The notes: generated from the sequence alone by a model not told the origin. A DNA stretch of 64,000 nt from Glandiceps talaboti (GCF_964340395.1 NC_135553.1:2525001-2589000), one strand, 5' to 3'; positions 44,930 to 57,429 are shown, counted from the stretch's first letter. Numbers and translations are program-made.

Positions 44930-45000
44930 TGTCTGTCTGTCTGTCAGTCTGTCTGTCTGTCTGCCTGCCTGCCTGCCTGCCTGCCTGCACGCATGCATGC

Positions 45001-45071
<71 letters not shown>

Positions 45072-45186
45072 TGTGTGTATGTATGTATGTATGTATGTAT
45101 GTATGTATGTATGTATGTATGTATGTATGTATGTATGTATGTATGTTTATGAATGTATATATGTATGTCGGTCCGTCTGTCTGTAC
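44930..45186. repeat. Compound array (CTGT)n-(CTGC)n-(ATGC)n-(AT)n-(ATGT)n-(CTGT)n
   Basis: Six consecutive blocks, each a one-base step from the previous motif, ending back in CTGT. Frames through it are artefacts. Confidence 0.96.
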
Positions 45187-46800
45187 GTAATTTCCACGTA
45201 TTTTGGTTGCCTTCGCTTATTTGAAAATGGCGACCATTATGCATCGAAGTTTACACACCCCAACCTTAATGTGTTCTTTCGATGATATTTTGTTATACAT
45301 CATGCGTAATCATGCTTGTTCGGGGATATCACTTAAATATACGTGAATCTGTGAATCCCATCTGTGAGACAGCTTGTTGACGGGTCCTTGACACGTAATA
45401 AAACACCATATTGTGTTGATTTGAAACAGGATGTATGATGTGCCAAATTTCACTCATATATCCGCTTCCAGTAAAATACTGTGTTCTGCTGATTTACGCG
45501 TCTGTTAGGTCACACTAAGTCACTTGAAGGAGTGGTTAACACATCTTAACGGGGATGCATGTAGGTTGATTCTGTAGCAAGACCACAAATAAGTATGTAA
45601 TATAAAGAAAGGTTTTATTCACCGATATAGGTAACTCATGTAATTTATCAAACTTCTATAAATGCTTGTTTAGTAACAAATGATTTATTTCACATCAGTC
45701 ATAAGTTTAACAGGAAAAAAACCTATTGTCAAATGATATGAATTTCAATCCAACGAGTATTACTAATATAAAACATAATAGAAGAAGATTCATTGATTGA
45801 TAGCATGTGTTAACCCAGAGATGAACTTAAGATATTTATTCCCACTCCCTTTGCTTTCCGTACATCACAGTGATAAGCAGGACTACAAGCTCTACATATG
45901 TAACCATCGCGAATGAAAGCTATATACCTTTATGGTTTGCCATGGAAACGTAGCTCTGTGATGAAATTGGATACCCAGATGATAAGGCAAATGTGTATAT
46001 CATGATCAGTCGCTGGTTTCTATGATCTGTTTATTAATGTCAACACAATTTACCTTGAACATAAATAACGTAAGAAGGTACACCCTATCTATAACAACGA
46101 TTGCAAGCACTTAATGACAGCGTAATTGTAATACACTTGAAAGACAGATGTAGTTGATTTTCTCTCATGGAAATTGGCTGACGTCACTTCTCGTGTCTTA
46201 GTACGATTATTGTTACCATGGATATTTTCCAAAGTATTCATTAATTATGTGCCTTATTGTACGTCTCTACAAATTGCATTGATAAGAATCACATCGCCAT
46301 GTCTTTGTTCAACAATCATTCACAAGATACTGCTGTCAGAGATACTAGAATCAAATATTATGTTATACCATAAGTCAAACCCAACAGGTCACCAGAGGAA
46401 AATAGATACACTTCATAGATTGTAATACCACGTCTACAACAAACGTTGACGTTGATGGTTTCCATGTTGCGATGAGTGACAAGGGTTTTGTGCCACTAGG
46501 CTACCTGCATACTTCTCTCTCTCTTCCGTACAAATACACTGAAAATGAATTATGGATAAAACGACAGTTTTAATGATATATAACAATTATACTTAAACTT
46601 TTGTTTAACCAAATGATATAATGTAGCAATATTAGTAAGAATTTTGTCGAGCCAAACACCATTCCGTTCCAGGTTAAGTAACTTCAATTGGAACACATAA
46701 GTGTCGAATATATAATATATTGTATAATATTATCTTATATATATTTCGAATAAAATGTTCTCAAATTGAACAAAATGGAAGAATATTTGATGGAGTGCAG
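45187..46800. other. Unannotated non-coding stretch
   Basis: Includes one copy (46,615-46,665) of a dispersed ATGTAGCAATATTAGTAAGA motif; otherwise nothing recognised. Confidence 0.55.
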
Positions 46801-46870
46801 CCATGGCTTTAAACAATCCAGTTTCGGAATGAGGTTAATGGCACTGAACAATCCAATTTGGGAACGAGGT
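46801..46870. repeat. 35-bp imperfect tandem duplication
   Basis: Units at 46,801-46,835 and 46,836-46,870 share ATGGC, AACAATCCA, GGAA and GAGGT with several substitutions. Confidence 0.8.
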
Positions 46871-46989
46871 CAAAACGATAGCTCCTGGAATTTAACCTGA
46901 CTACACAACGTCTGAAAAAAAACCGTTTTGTTGTCCTTTGACCTGCATATCATTAAATCCTATGAATCCATCCATCGACATACCTTTTG

Positions 46990-47285
46990 ATGCTGTCCAT
47001 GATGGTTGCAGCCTACTTCTTAGCTGTATACCCACATGATGGTCATAGCCTACATGTTAGATGTATACCCACATACTAGTCATAGCCTACATTTTAGCTG
47101 TATACCCACATGATGGCCATAGCCTACATGTTAGCTTTATAACCACATGATGGTCATAGCCTATATCTCAGCTGTATACCCACATGATGATCATAGCCTA
47201 CATCTTAGCTGTATACCCACATGATGGTCATAGCCTATATCTTAGCTGTATAACCACATGATGGTTATAGCCTACATCTTTGCTG
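46990..47285. repeat. 37-bp minisatellite, 8 units
   Basis: The unit is CATGATGGTCATAGCCTACA followed by TCTTAGCTGTATACCCA. The CATAGCC anchor recurs at exact 37-bp intervals (47,007; 47,044; 47,081; 47,118; 47,155; 47,192; 47,229; 47,266). Units differ by a few substitutions and no indels. As 37 is not a multiple of three, it is not a coding repeat. Confidence 0.97.
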
Positions 47286-48699
47286 TACAACAAGTTGTTC
47301 AAATACTTATTACTGTTGATACTTTCGTTGTTATCAACCTTTCACAACAACCAGTGAAGTGTCAATAAAAGAGTATATGTCTCACTATATGCATACCTTG
47401 TATTCATGGTACTACACATTGATTTGAAATTGATCACATAGTATAAAACAATTGTCAACGTTTGACCAATTAAGTTAGAAGGTGGATCTGAGGACTAACT
47501 TTAGCAATTAAGGTTTTTATCAAACTATTGACCTCGTATCTAAACGTAGCAATGTTGGTCATTTTTGTGACGCGCCATGCCATGAAATGTAGCGGTGTTA
47601 GTAGGATTTTTGTGGAGTCAGATGACACACTGCATCAGGTAATATCTGGCTTCCATTTTAAATCTAAATCTTGGTAACCGATTTCACGGTAACATAAATC
47701 CTAGTATTGCAATTCATCAATCGAAGACTATTTGGACTACATTACGTTCATCCAACTTGTGACCGACATGTAAGGTCACAACATAAATGAATATTATGTC
47801 ATATATCTAAGTAAACGGCAAACAAATCGACGTCAAATTTCAAGCCAATGATGTGTCAGAAACAACTGGCAGAATTGCGGATATTTATGGGATGACTTCG
47901 GGTCAAATCAAATGGGCTAGTTGCCTAGAGTGCGTCATTTACTGGCTAAGTAGACATAACGAACATAATAAGACCTGAGTAAGATATTTACTGTCACTTT
48001 CTGTGCCAAATGAACAAGAATGAGATACTGGGCCATTTTAGTCTTGCTGCATACAAACATAATTAGGACGAATGATACATTTCTCCACTTAAGGGTATTG
48101 TTGTGTTGAATGCGCCAAAGGAAAGTAATTTCTTACTAATCAAATTCTTACCTTACCCAATTATATACATAGAAAGATTCCTTGGTGACGTCACAACTCT
48201 ATTTAGCACTCTGATAAACCTAACCGATTTAAATTTGCATTTCGCGATGTTACGGATATCATATTCCCTTTGAAATACTGTGTATTACTTATTCTTTGCT
48301 AAATCGTTTGCGTATATGTGTTCTACACTCCAGCGCATTTTCTGAGTTTTTCCCCCCTGTTTACGCCACAGTTTATTCTCAGTTCTCCTCTGCGATTGGT
48401 CATTCTGCCCTCCCTTCAACCTGACATCGAAAAGATTCTTGCCGTCTCATGTGATATAATCACTTTGAAACCTATTATTAAAAAATTAGCTTCTTTAACA
48501 TTATATATCAAAAAATCATATAATATATAATAACAATCTAATCAAATTTGTTTGTGTTTTGTTATTCTGTCAGAAAATATGTAGCATGACATTTTCCACC
48601 CCACTTTAATGACATATAACAATTTAGAATATTTTATCGCTATTTTTAAAAATAAAAGCAAGTGACAGGCTTCATTATTAATTGCTCGGTTAGTGAACA
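47286..48699. other. Unannotated non-coding stretch
   Basis: Contains two neighbouring copies (about 47,541 and 47,585) of the dispersed ATGTAGCNNTGTTAGT motif; otherwise nothing recognised. Confidence 0.55.
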
Positions 48700-49330
48700 C
48701 AGGGAACCTTGCACACCCCTGTAACAGTCACATACCCAGGACAGGGTTGTGCACGTAGCTGTACCAGCTCAGTGGAATCACAGGGGGCTGTACCAGCTAT
48801 GTGTATAATATCCCTGTAACAGCTCTGACCAACACACTAGGTGTGACATACCTAGATTTGAAGTGTAACTGGTATGCTAACTTCAATGTAACATGAATGT
48901 TCAAAATAGCAATGCAGCATAGGTGTTTATATAACATCCGTGTACACAAGCTTTTCCCCACAGCCATGTACCAGCTATGTGAGCATAGCTGTGGCGTAGG
49001 TATTTCTGATGGCCATGCACCAGCTGTAACAACAGTATTTCCCACAGCCTTGTACCAGCTGTGTGAGCAATGCTAGTCGGATATTAACAAAAGAGTTAAT
49101 ACAGGGTATTTATTCCACCATAGCTGTTACATGGATGTGCACAACTGTGTGCTAGGTGTGCAGTACACAGCTATGGTACTGGGATGTGCAAAACAGTCAT
49201 GGCACACAGGCGGTGATCCACATCTATGCAGCAGACATATTTTTCACAACTGTGTACCAGGGCTGTGAAATAATATACCCTGTAACGGGGCTGTGAGGCA
49301 CACAGCTGGTACATAGCTGTGGTATTCTTC
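48700..49330. repeat. Degenerate CCAGCTGTG-rich block
   Basis: Short imperfect repeats of GTACCAGCTRTGTGAGCA and its complement (CACAGCTGGTAC) recur more than ten times in about 630 bp at irregular spacing and in both orientations. Many contain the E-box core CAGCTG. It reads as an eroded satellite or low-complexity domain. The minus frame at 48,797-49,045 shows a short internal repeat for the same reason. Confidence 0.7.
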
Positions 49331-50261
49331 CTAGCACTAGGATGTACAAGTTTCCCTGTGAATGTGATCATCGTTTTGGTGCAATACTACCAAAATATAA
49401 AATACAGAATAAGGCTAATTAGTGGGTTAATGATTAAACCTTTTTGTATTTTTTCAGCAATCAGCCGACCTCATTTCATTTTAGGGATTCTCCCTAATCC
49501 TCGATACTAACTTATTTGGTTAGCGACACTTCTAAGGGAAAAAATCAATTTTTCCATTACAAGCATGGGGTGATTTTGATTTAATGGTAATCGCTTTACA
49601 CATGAGAGAATGAAAACAGATAGATTAAAAATATGTCTGCATTGGATTTATGTCGGTGTAAGACGAATCAGCCAAGTTTTAATTGGCGTAGATTTCTCAG
49701 AATTATTTCATCTAGAAGATGGTGACACGTACATACCTAACACACCTAATACACTTCCTATCTTGTGACTTGTCAATACGTGGTCACGTGGTATTTAGAA
49801 TATCTGCACTGTTCAACGCAAATTACGTTTACCGGCCAACAATTTTCGTCACGATGCTTGTATGGGCATAACCACCTAACAACTGGAGAATATATTGTTC
49901 ATGGTTCAAAGAATCAATAGGGCAGTACAATATGGTTACTTTGGAACGGTAAATTGGAAACGAATGCGATGTTTCGATCCGTCTACAATGGCGTCACTTT
50001 CTGCAGGTGGAGTCAGGAGTAAACACTATCATAGAACCTTCACAGCTTTGCAATTGACAAACTTGCCACCTTTTGTCAGAAAGGATTGGAATGAACAAAG
50101 TTTAATAGTAAGTTTTAAAGGAGTAGACTTTTGCATATTCCATATGTTGTTTTCCGAACTACCTTCACTGTTAGGAAATTCTACATTGTGCGTATATATA
50201 GCATACGTTGTAAGCACGGTATTCAATGAGGTAAATGATGTGGTGTGTTACAACAACAAAG
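49331..50261. other. Unannotated stretch with one 126-codon open frame
   Basis: The frame at 49,895-50,275 (plus) opens with a non-ATG codon, has no domain and runs into the left end of the next inverted-repeat element. That argues against a conserved exon. Confidence 0.5.
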
Positions 50262-50517
50262 CACATGTTGACTGATCGTTCTTGTGCAACATGATACGTC
50301 AGTTTCCCTCGGGCCTGTGGGTCACCTGAGCACAGACTGTTTTTCTTGGCTGCAACATCATACCTCAGTTTCGAATTCCCTCAGGCCTGTGGGTCAACCC
50401 AGCACAGACTGTTTCCCTTTGGCTTCGCCCTCGGGAAACAGCCTGTGTTTGGGTGATCCACATGCCCTCGAGGAAACAGACGTATGATGTTGCAGAAGTA
50501 CGACCAGTCAACATGTG
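50262..50517. mobile_element. 256-bp MITE with ~80-bp terminal inverted repeats and an internal duplication
   Basis: Left CACATGTTGACTG (50,262) mirrors CAGTCAACATGTG ending at 50,517. Complementarity runs inward about 80 bp, through GCAACATNATACGTC and CACAGRCTGTTT. The left half is then repeated in direct orientation (from about 50,350: GCAACATCATACCTCAGTTT), so the element has three related blocks. It is GC-richer than its flanks. No convincing target-site duplication was seen. Confidence 0.8.
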
Positions 50518-51150
50518 TAAAAAACTTATTAGTTTTAAAGATCTTTAAAAATTTAAATCTTTCAATTTGTGATATTGTTTCATATTTTGCACACGCAAGT
50601 ATCCAAATGGAGCTACATATACAGTAGTTGGTCAGGAGAAGTTTTACTAACAATATTTCAGGCACAGCAGTTTAAATTATGCCATTCCGTTTGTTCTGTT
50701 TTTCATTCAAAATTTCGCAAGTGCTTCCGTGTTATGACAAATTGTGCTACGTGTATTAAATCTGAAAAAAATGTTGAATCTATATCTTAATGTTAAAGTA
50801 CAACCCCGAATTAAATTTAATCTGCAAAAATGTTTGCATCATTGTGTCGCGATCTCAATATTCTTGCTCACAATCTCAAAATGTGATTACAAACAGTCTA
50901 GTAATAACAGTCGCACAATGGCGAGCTGCTTCCTCAATTCCAACAGAGATGCTTATTTCTCAACTTAAGAAACAAAGTGAAGACTGACTTTAAGGAGATA
51001 CATTCTCAAGATAGGAATATCTTTTCGCGAAATAACAAGTTCTCAATGAATGTAAGATAAGAACGATGGTGGACAATGTGACAACTGGCTTCATTAAGTT
51101 AATTAGTGTGGGGAAGCTTTCACCTTGGGGATGATTAGGAGTAAACAAGA
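50518..51150. other. Unannotated non-coding stretch
   Basis: Overlapping chance-length frames, nothing recognised. Confidence 0.55.
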
Positions 51151-51205
51151 AACGAGAGTAGGATGAAGTAAACGAGAGTAGGATGGGGTAAACGAGAGTA
51201 GGATG
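51151..51205. repeat. 20-bp tandem repeat, 2.75 copies
   Basis: AACGAGAGTAGGATGAAGTA, the same with GGGGTA, then AACGAGAGTAGGATG. A degenerate copy may precede it at about 51,130. Confidence 0.93.
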
Positions 51206-54200
51206 TTTTGCTTTTCGTTGCAAGATTGAAAGTAAGAGGTACGTCCGACGTCACATATCTAATAGCGATGTCGATTTTCTCCATCTGGAAAGTGTTGATT
51301 TGAAATTGCTCTCGTCTACAAATACTCTTTTTATTGTTGTTCAGCAGTTTCGACTTTTAGAGGCAAATACAAAGGTAACGAAAATCTCATATAATCCATG
51401 CCATTGAAATTTGTTAACCTAACTTAATCCCCGGCACGATGGGTGTTATAGTTACAGTGACTCGAGGGACATCGTGGATTTCGCATAGTAAAATTTGGAC
51501 AATCTTTATATATAAAAACACGTTCACACCATGAGCTATGTATCTAATAAATCGTAAAACTACTGTAATCGCCACCTTACGTACACCAACTGGACCGAGA
51601 TAAAAACGTATGGAATACTGATAGGCAAGCAAGGCTACCATTTCAGGAGTAGACATCTTGACCGCAAACTACTATGATCTATTATTATGGCGACGCTTTG
51701 CCAAATTGCCATCAGCAAACTGATTTCATTTCATTTTAGGGTGATGGGAAAACACCGCCATTGATGACATATAGTCTTTGGGATTAAATGATTATTTGGG
51801 ATTTTCTATGTATGAAGAGCGCCTTATAAATACTAACTGTTTCTCGTTTCATTTTACAATCTCGTTGATATAATTTTTTTTCTACGGCAAACAACTATGT
51901 TATCACATGCAACATTAATGTCATCAAGCCGATTTATTATAATTATATTACTTATAACTAAACATTGTTTGAGAAAGGTCGACCTCCTTGCAGCCATGGT
52001 AGATGCCTTGTACTCATCATACAATGATTGTCTAACACGTGGCACGAACCCTTACAATTTCAAGTACACGAGACTGCAATTACTCGATCTAAATTTACGT
52101 AATACGTTCAACTTATTGCATAAACAGAATACGTGTATTTTATAACAGAGTGGCGTAGTCATTTTACTGCGTTCATGCTTTGCCAATATTGCATGCAATG
52201 CGATCAGTCAAATAGTATACACAATTGTGCTATAGAGTTATTATGATTTAATATCTTTTCTCTCGGTCGAAGCGCTGTGAAAAACATTCCGGTCGTGTAC
52301 GACTCCTTTTACACCGTTTAAATCCCATGAACTACCATGGCTACAATGAACAAATAGGAGATATCGTGTAATAACAGATTCATCATGAATTCATGCCTCG
52401 AGATTCAAAGATATTTAACAGACGAAGAAGGAAAAATATAAATTGAAATATCTTTGAAAGAGAAACCTTTATTGCATTGCGTAGTGAGAGTATTGTGCCA
52501 TACGGAGCTAGGCTCCATTTCGCGGTCACGATTTACGCCATACTATGCTCATTCTGCAGGCCACTACTATATAACTTCACTTTCACTGTCTTTGAACTAT
52601 CAAAATCATAACCTTTTAAAATGGATTCTGGACAATTATCCATCGTTGTATATGCATTGCGTTGTGCAACCGTACAATAAAGAACGCGATTTCACTTCAA
52701 AATAAATTATTATCAAGACGTGGTTGTGAGTGAAGTTTGTGAATAAAGCTGATAAATCGACAGTGACTTTACACAATTCTCGGGGACAGTTCGCTACCGA
52801 GATCATTGGCTTTAATCAATATACTGTCGTATATAAATGCAGTACTACTTGAATAAGGTTATCTTATATTAGTCAAACTTACATTTCCTCGAAGGAGCTC
52901 CATCTCATACGTTAACTTGTCTCAACATAATTTGTAAAAGTTGTCGCCACTTTGATGGTTTCTTTATTAAGATTGGCCATTTTAAGTGTAGAGCAGAGGG
53001 AATGATAATGATAAGTCATGCACGTTAAACATCACCATAACTATATTTTGTGATGGAGTGTTAATTCTGCTATTACTTGAACTTCGAACGTGTGCTACTA
53101 GTAGTACAAGCTGTGCCATATATACCTACATTACAATGATATGTATCATTGAGAACGAAACACCGGGAGTATATCAAGGGAACCTGCCAACACATTATAG
53201 TCGAAATTACATTAACAATACTTTTCAAAACAAATAAACTGGATTATGTTTAAGTAAATTACCAAAATGCTCGGGGAAAGTTGACCTTAAATATGACATT
53301 AGACTTTTCCATCATGTCATAATATGATCGGAATTGATATCGTTCAAGCTTCGAATATTGTTTAATACCCGTAGGGAATATTAATTTTGGACTGTATCCA
53401 CGTCCATGATTAATTTATAAGCGATATGTTTCATATCTGTTATCAATTTTGTCAATATTCGTAATTAAATTATGACGCATCGCTGTGTCCACAGATGATA
53501 TCTAATTTCTGCCGTAAATTCTGGTGAAAAAAGATCAATTGCTGCAATGATTTAATGAAAAAAGTCTAAATTTAGCACATATGTAGCCATAAATGTAATA
53601 CTTTAACGTTGAAGGTTTGATTATGGTAAACAACGCGATCACTTGAAAATTAATGGGGAGCCTATTCCATCACCGCGGTATTGGAATTTCCAACCGATTT
53701 ATTTTTCAATTTCCCGAAAACAAAAGAAAGGCATCAAAATTGAAGTAATTGACTCCACGCCAAGTAAAGCAATAAAAATTCATGACGAGTTTTTTAAGCA
53801 ATTCCAAAAGCACACGCAGGTGTTGCCCACATACTCTTTTGCAGATTCACAGAATTTGATACTATTGACTTTGATGAAATGCCAAACAAATTGTCTAAGG
53901 TGCGAGACAAGTCGAAGACTGAAGCCGTCTTTCCAATGAAACTTCGCCAATAAGACCACTAAGGTGTCAAACTAACCAAAGCTGCAATCCGTAAATATTA
54001 TTGTCTTGCAGTTTTATGCAACTAAGGGATTTTTAAATTCACCGATTCAAGAGAAGATAATCAATGAAAAACTCAGGACATATAATTTTTATTTGAATAA
54101 TCCCTAGTACTGAGTACCCCTAAACCCCTAAACCACAGACTTGTCTGTGCCTAAACGAACGTTCTGTGCGACATCGACACCTTTATATATGATGTAAACC

Positions 54201-56068
54201 ATGATGAAAATTGTAGCGGTCAGTGATCACACCAGTACGATAGATGCAACGTAAACACATGATGGTATAAAGTCATTAAAATACTACCGGAAACCCAGCA
54301 CTTTATATCACATTAGAAGTAAATTTAATCAATTTATCAACATCTCAGTAGTAAATACAGAACCTGTTATCATTGAAGGCGAGAAAGTTTGTGAAATTTG
54401 GTTAGAAGTGCGAAAATGAAGTTCAGTAATCGCATTGATGCCAGACTCCCATCCCTAAACGAATGAAGTACGTTTATTGCGCTTGTGTGACGTTGTGCGA
54501 CTATTCCTTAGTAAGCTTTCTGTCTAACCAGCCCATAAAAAGTAGTAATGTTAATAAGATCAAAGCAAACGACAGTCTCTCTCAGAATAGCGTGTTTCTA
54601 TTGTATGCATACGTGAGGAACAATAATCTGTTTCTGCTTCCTATGATGAACCACCACCTTCCGTAAATATGTCAGTTGAAACCTTTATGAAAAATTGAGC
54701 TTTCTGAACCAAATGTGACTACTCGGCTTAAATTACATCCATTTCGATAGAAATTAATTACCGTAAACAAACACATCGACTTCTTTTTATTTCATTTAAT
54801 GTGATTTTTTCCTGAAATGTATTATTTTCTTAAAGTAAGAACGATTGGTGGATTAAAATACAGATGGTATTTAGATAGATTGAACAGGTGGGCATCTAAA
54901 TTGAATCAAAACGCCGACAAATTCAATTGAAATAGTACAAAGTACGTTTATAATGATGCAGAAGTGAACACCTCGCTGGGGCGTACTGGCACGTTGATGG
55001 CTTTATAATTGCTATTTTACAATGTAGACATAATTACAACGTTCATTATATGTAATTGAAAACAAACATGTTCATAGGCGATAAAAAAGAGTAGCCTCTC
55101 CATGGATGACGGGAGCAGGTAATTTAATTAAATTTGTGCACATTAGTCAATTGAATACCTGAGGCAAGCTTTTTTGTATTATTTATTTTCAAGATACATT
55201 GGTTAATCAATATTGCTATGCGCCGTCAGCAATTTAGTGCTGCATTTGTAAGTGCCAAGCGAAGCTTTCTTTATGAAATAAATGTCTGCCTGTGTTTGTA
55301 CTAACATCGCTCAACTTTGTTATATTGTTATTATATACACCCAAAGTCAACTCTGCAAAGTGTGTTTGTAGATGTCGAATTCCGAAGTTACTGGCCCAGG
55401 AGAAATGGATTTTTTAATTCTAGTAGAAAATCATGTTAGAGTTCCCACGTCTCCATTTAAATATTCTAACTGTGGTTTTTTACATCTGAGCATAGAAAGC
55501 AAATAAATACATCACATACTACTTTACATTCTTGGATCGATTATTTGTCTAGTGTATCAACACATATAGCCTGAATATATCCAAACAAAAGCACGTCAAA
55601 CTCAAGACCTTTTACGAAATCTAAATGCCAAAATACCATAAGTAATTTTTCTTTCAACATTGATCTATTGTCAACGTCCAATCAATAACTTCATATACAC
55701 AAAGACATTCTCACAAAGCAGAACTGCACACTTTCCCACAACTGATTTAACAATTTCTATTTTGTAGACTTAAGCAAGATAATATCATTATATTTATGAC
55801 GTCACAAATTAACATATGTATAATACTATTTTTAAAACCTATCCTGCAGAAAGCAAATTCCCTTTACAAATGGATAGAAATGCCAGCCTAGACTTTGATG
55901 TGCCACTTTACAATCATGTATCAAATTGTTGTCTACCTAAGTTGTTAATAGTTAACCGGTAATTGATTCAATTCCAAACTTACACGTTCATACAGCAATC
56001 ATGAATAATCTCATATCGCAAGTTATATCTAGACAATTTCAAAGTCACATTCATAAAATGTAGATAAC
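51206..56068. other. Unannotated non-coding stretch, one exon-like frame
   Basis: About 4.9 kb. The plus frame open from 53,613 to 53,939 (about 108 codons) is non-repetitive and its composition looks protein-like (basic and aromatic residues, a Pro/Arg/Tyr/Trp stretch near the start). It has no ATG near its beginning and no domain I recognise. It could be an isolated exon, an old transposon fragment or chance. Nothing else recognised. Confidence 0.45.
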
Positions 56069-56625
56069 GCTGGGGCCAGAATTTACGGCGGGGGGGGGGG
56101 CATGGAAAAAATTGAGGGTTCAAAGGGGGGTGAAAGGGGGTGGGCGGCGAAATATTTTGCTCATGATTTGAACCAAATTAAACCCCACCCAGGAGCGGTC
56201 GTTTACCACACCCTCCCCACTAGCTATCATGGGGGTGCTGTTTCTGGCCAAAATCAAGATTGAAAGATAAAACCCTGCTGACTAAGTATCTCAAAGTACA
56301 GCCCAGTGAGAGACCCTTTCCGCAAACCTCACATATATTTAACAAATCGCCCATTGTTATGTATGGGACGCTGAAGTTGATTTCCACCTTTAGTTTAATG
56401 TAGTGTACCAAACTGTACATATCTGAAGTGTAGGGGGGAGGGGTACTGTATAATTACACATTAAAAATATATGTAGCCGGGAGGGGGGAGCTACGAAAAC
56501 TCTTGGGTTCATTTCCGGGGGGGGGGGCTACAATATTTTGAGAGCGCGAAGGGGAGGGGGTTGTGTAAAATTTGTTGACCAAAATAATTTCTCCAGCCCC
56601 TCCTGCCGTAAATTCTGACCCCAGC
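56069..56625. mobile_element. G-rich MITE with 21-bp terminal inverted repeats
   Basis: The left end GCTGGGGCCAGAATTTACGG and the complement of the right end, GCTGGGGTCAGAATTTACGG, differ at one base. Just outside lie TAAC on the left and CTAAG on the right, compatible with a TA target duplication if the ends are one to two bases longer. The interior has many G runs on the plus strand (56,091-56,145 and 56,432-56,560, up to 11 in a row), giving strong strand asymmetry and G-quadruplex potential. A GTAGCC...GGCTAC inverted pair nests around 56,472-56,531. No coding capacity. Confidence 0.8.
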
Positions 56626-56694
56626 CTAAGTTTCACTAATCATGACATGAACATAACTTAAAGCTACAAAAAGGACCAGATGTAAACTGAATGT

Positions 56695-57429
56695 CTTCCG
56701 TAAGGGCAAAGTTTTGAGATTGTCATTTCTACAGACAATTGTTGGAATACAACAGAACATATGTAATAAGTTATTTTTTCTCATTGATTGCTATTTGCTC
56801 ATTGCTGTTAGTGATCTCCTGCCAACCACAACATGTACTGTGACATTTGTTGAGAATGTAAAAAAAAATAAGCGCATCGTCGTACCACTTTAGACAACAT
56901 TTTCTGACGAGAAACTATTCTTGGGATGTTTACCGAAACCTAATCAGTTCTTGTCACTACCCTACAGAACACATGCAATAAATTTCGTTTGAATTGAGCC
57001 AGTCGTGTTTTAGAAAATGGTGATAAAGTCGCACCACTTTAGACGACATTTCCTGACGAAAAACTATTTTTTTTTCTTTTTGTGGCCAATCGAAAATATG
57101 CCAATAACTTATTAAAACTACGTTAGTAATATTTTCAGGACAGGTGCGCTTTGGTATCGCAAATGTGTGTACCAAGTTATAATAAATTCTTGAGACATAG
57201 TCTAATTACCGAAAATCATTAATTACGTAAATTTCTCATTAATATTCACGGGATTTTTACCAAAACCTTATCAAGTCTTGTCATTACCCTACGGAATACG
57301 TCTTCAAAATTTCGTTTGAATTGAGTAAGCCGTTATGGAAAAAACGATGACACAGACAGACAAACAGACAGACACACACACACAGACACACAGACTTCCA
57401 CCCATAAATATATCTCTTCCTTACGGAAG
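56695..57429. mobile_element. Dispersed element with internal direct repeats and a short terminal inverted repeat
   Basis: CTTCCGTAAGG (56,695-56,705) is the exact complement of CCTTACGGAAG (57,419-57,429), a plausible pair of ends. Inside, GTCGTACCACTTTAGACAAC (56,879) recurs at 57,028, and TTACCGAAACCTAATCAGT (56,930) recurs at about 57,256. In both places a CCCTAC and an AATTTCGTTTGAATTGAG block follow. A GACAGACA/CACACA microsatellite (57,352-57,393) sits near the right end. This resembles internally repetitive, microsatellite-bearing non-autonomous elements of marine invertebrates (inference). Confidence 0.65.

Noticed and set aside
45870-45890. Another copy of the 2.1-kb MITE terminus (AAGCAGGACTAC)
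   Set aside because: Only 11-12 bases match, with no extension and no partner; chance cannot be excluded.
49895-50275. 126-codon frame, longest non-repetitive one
   Set aside because: No ATG at its start, no domain, and it runs into the terminal repeat of a MITE. Given the AT content, a few frames of 100 or more codons are expected by chance in six frames of 64 kb.
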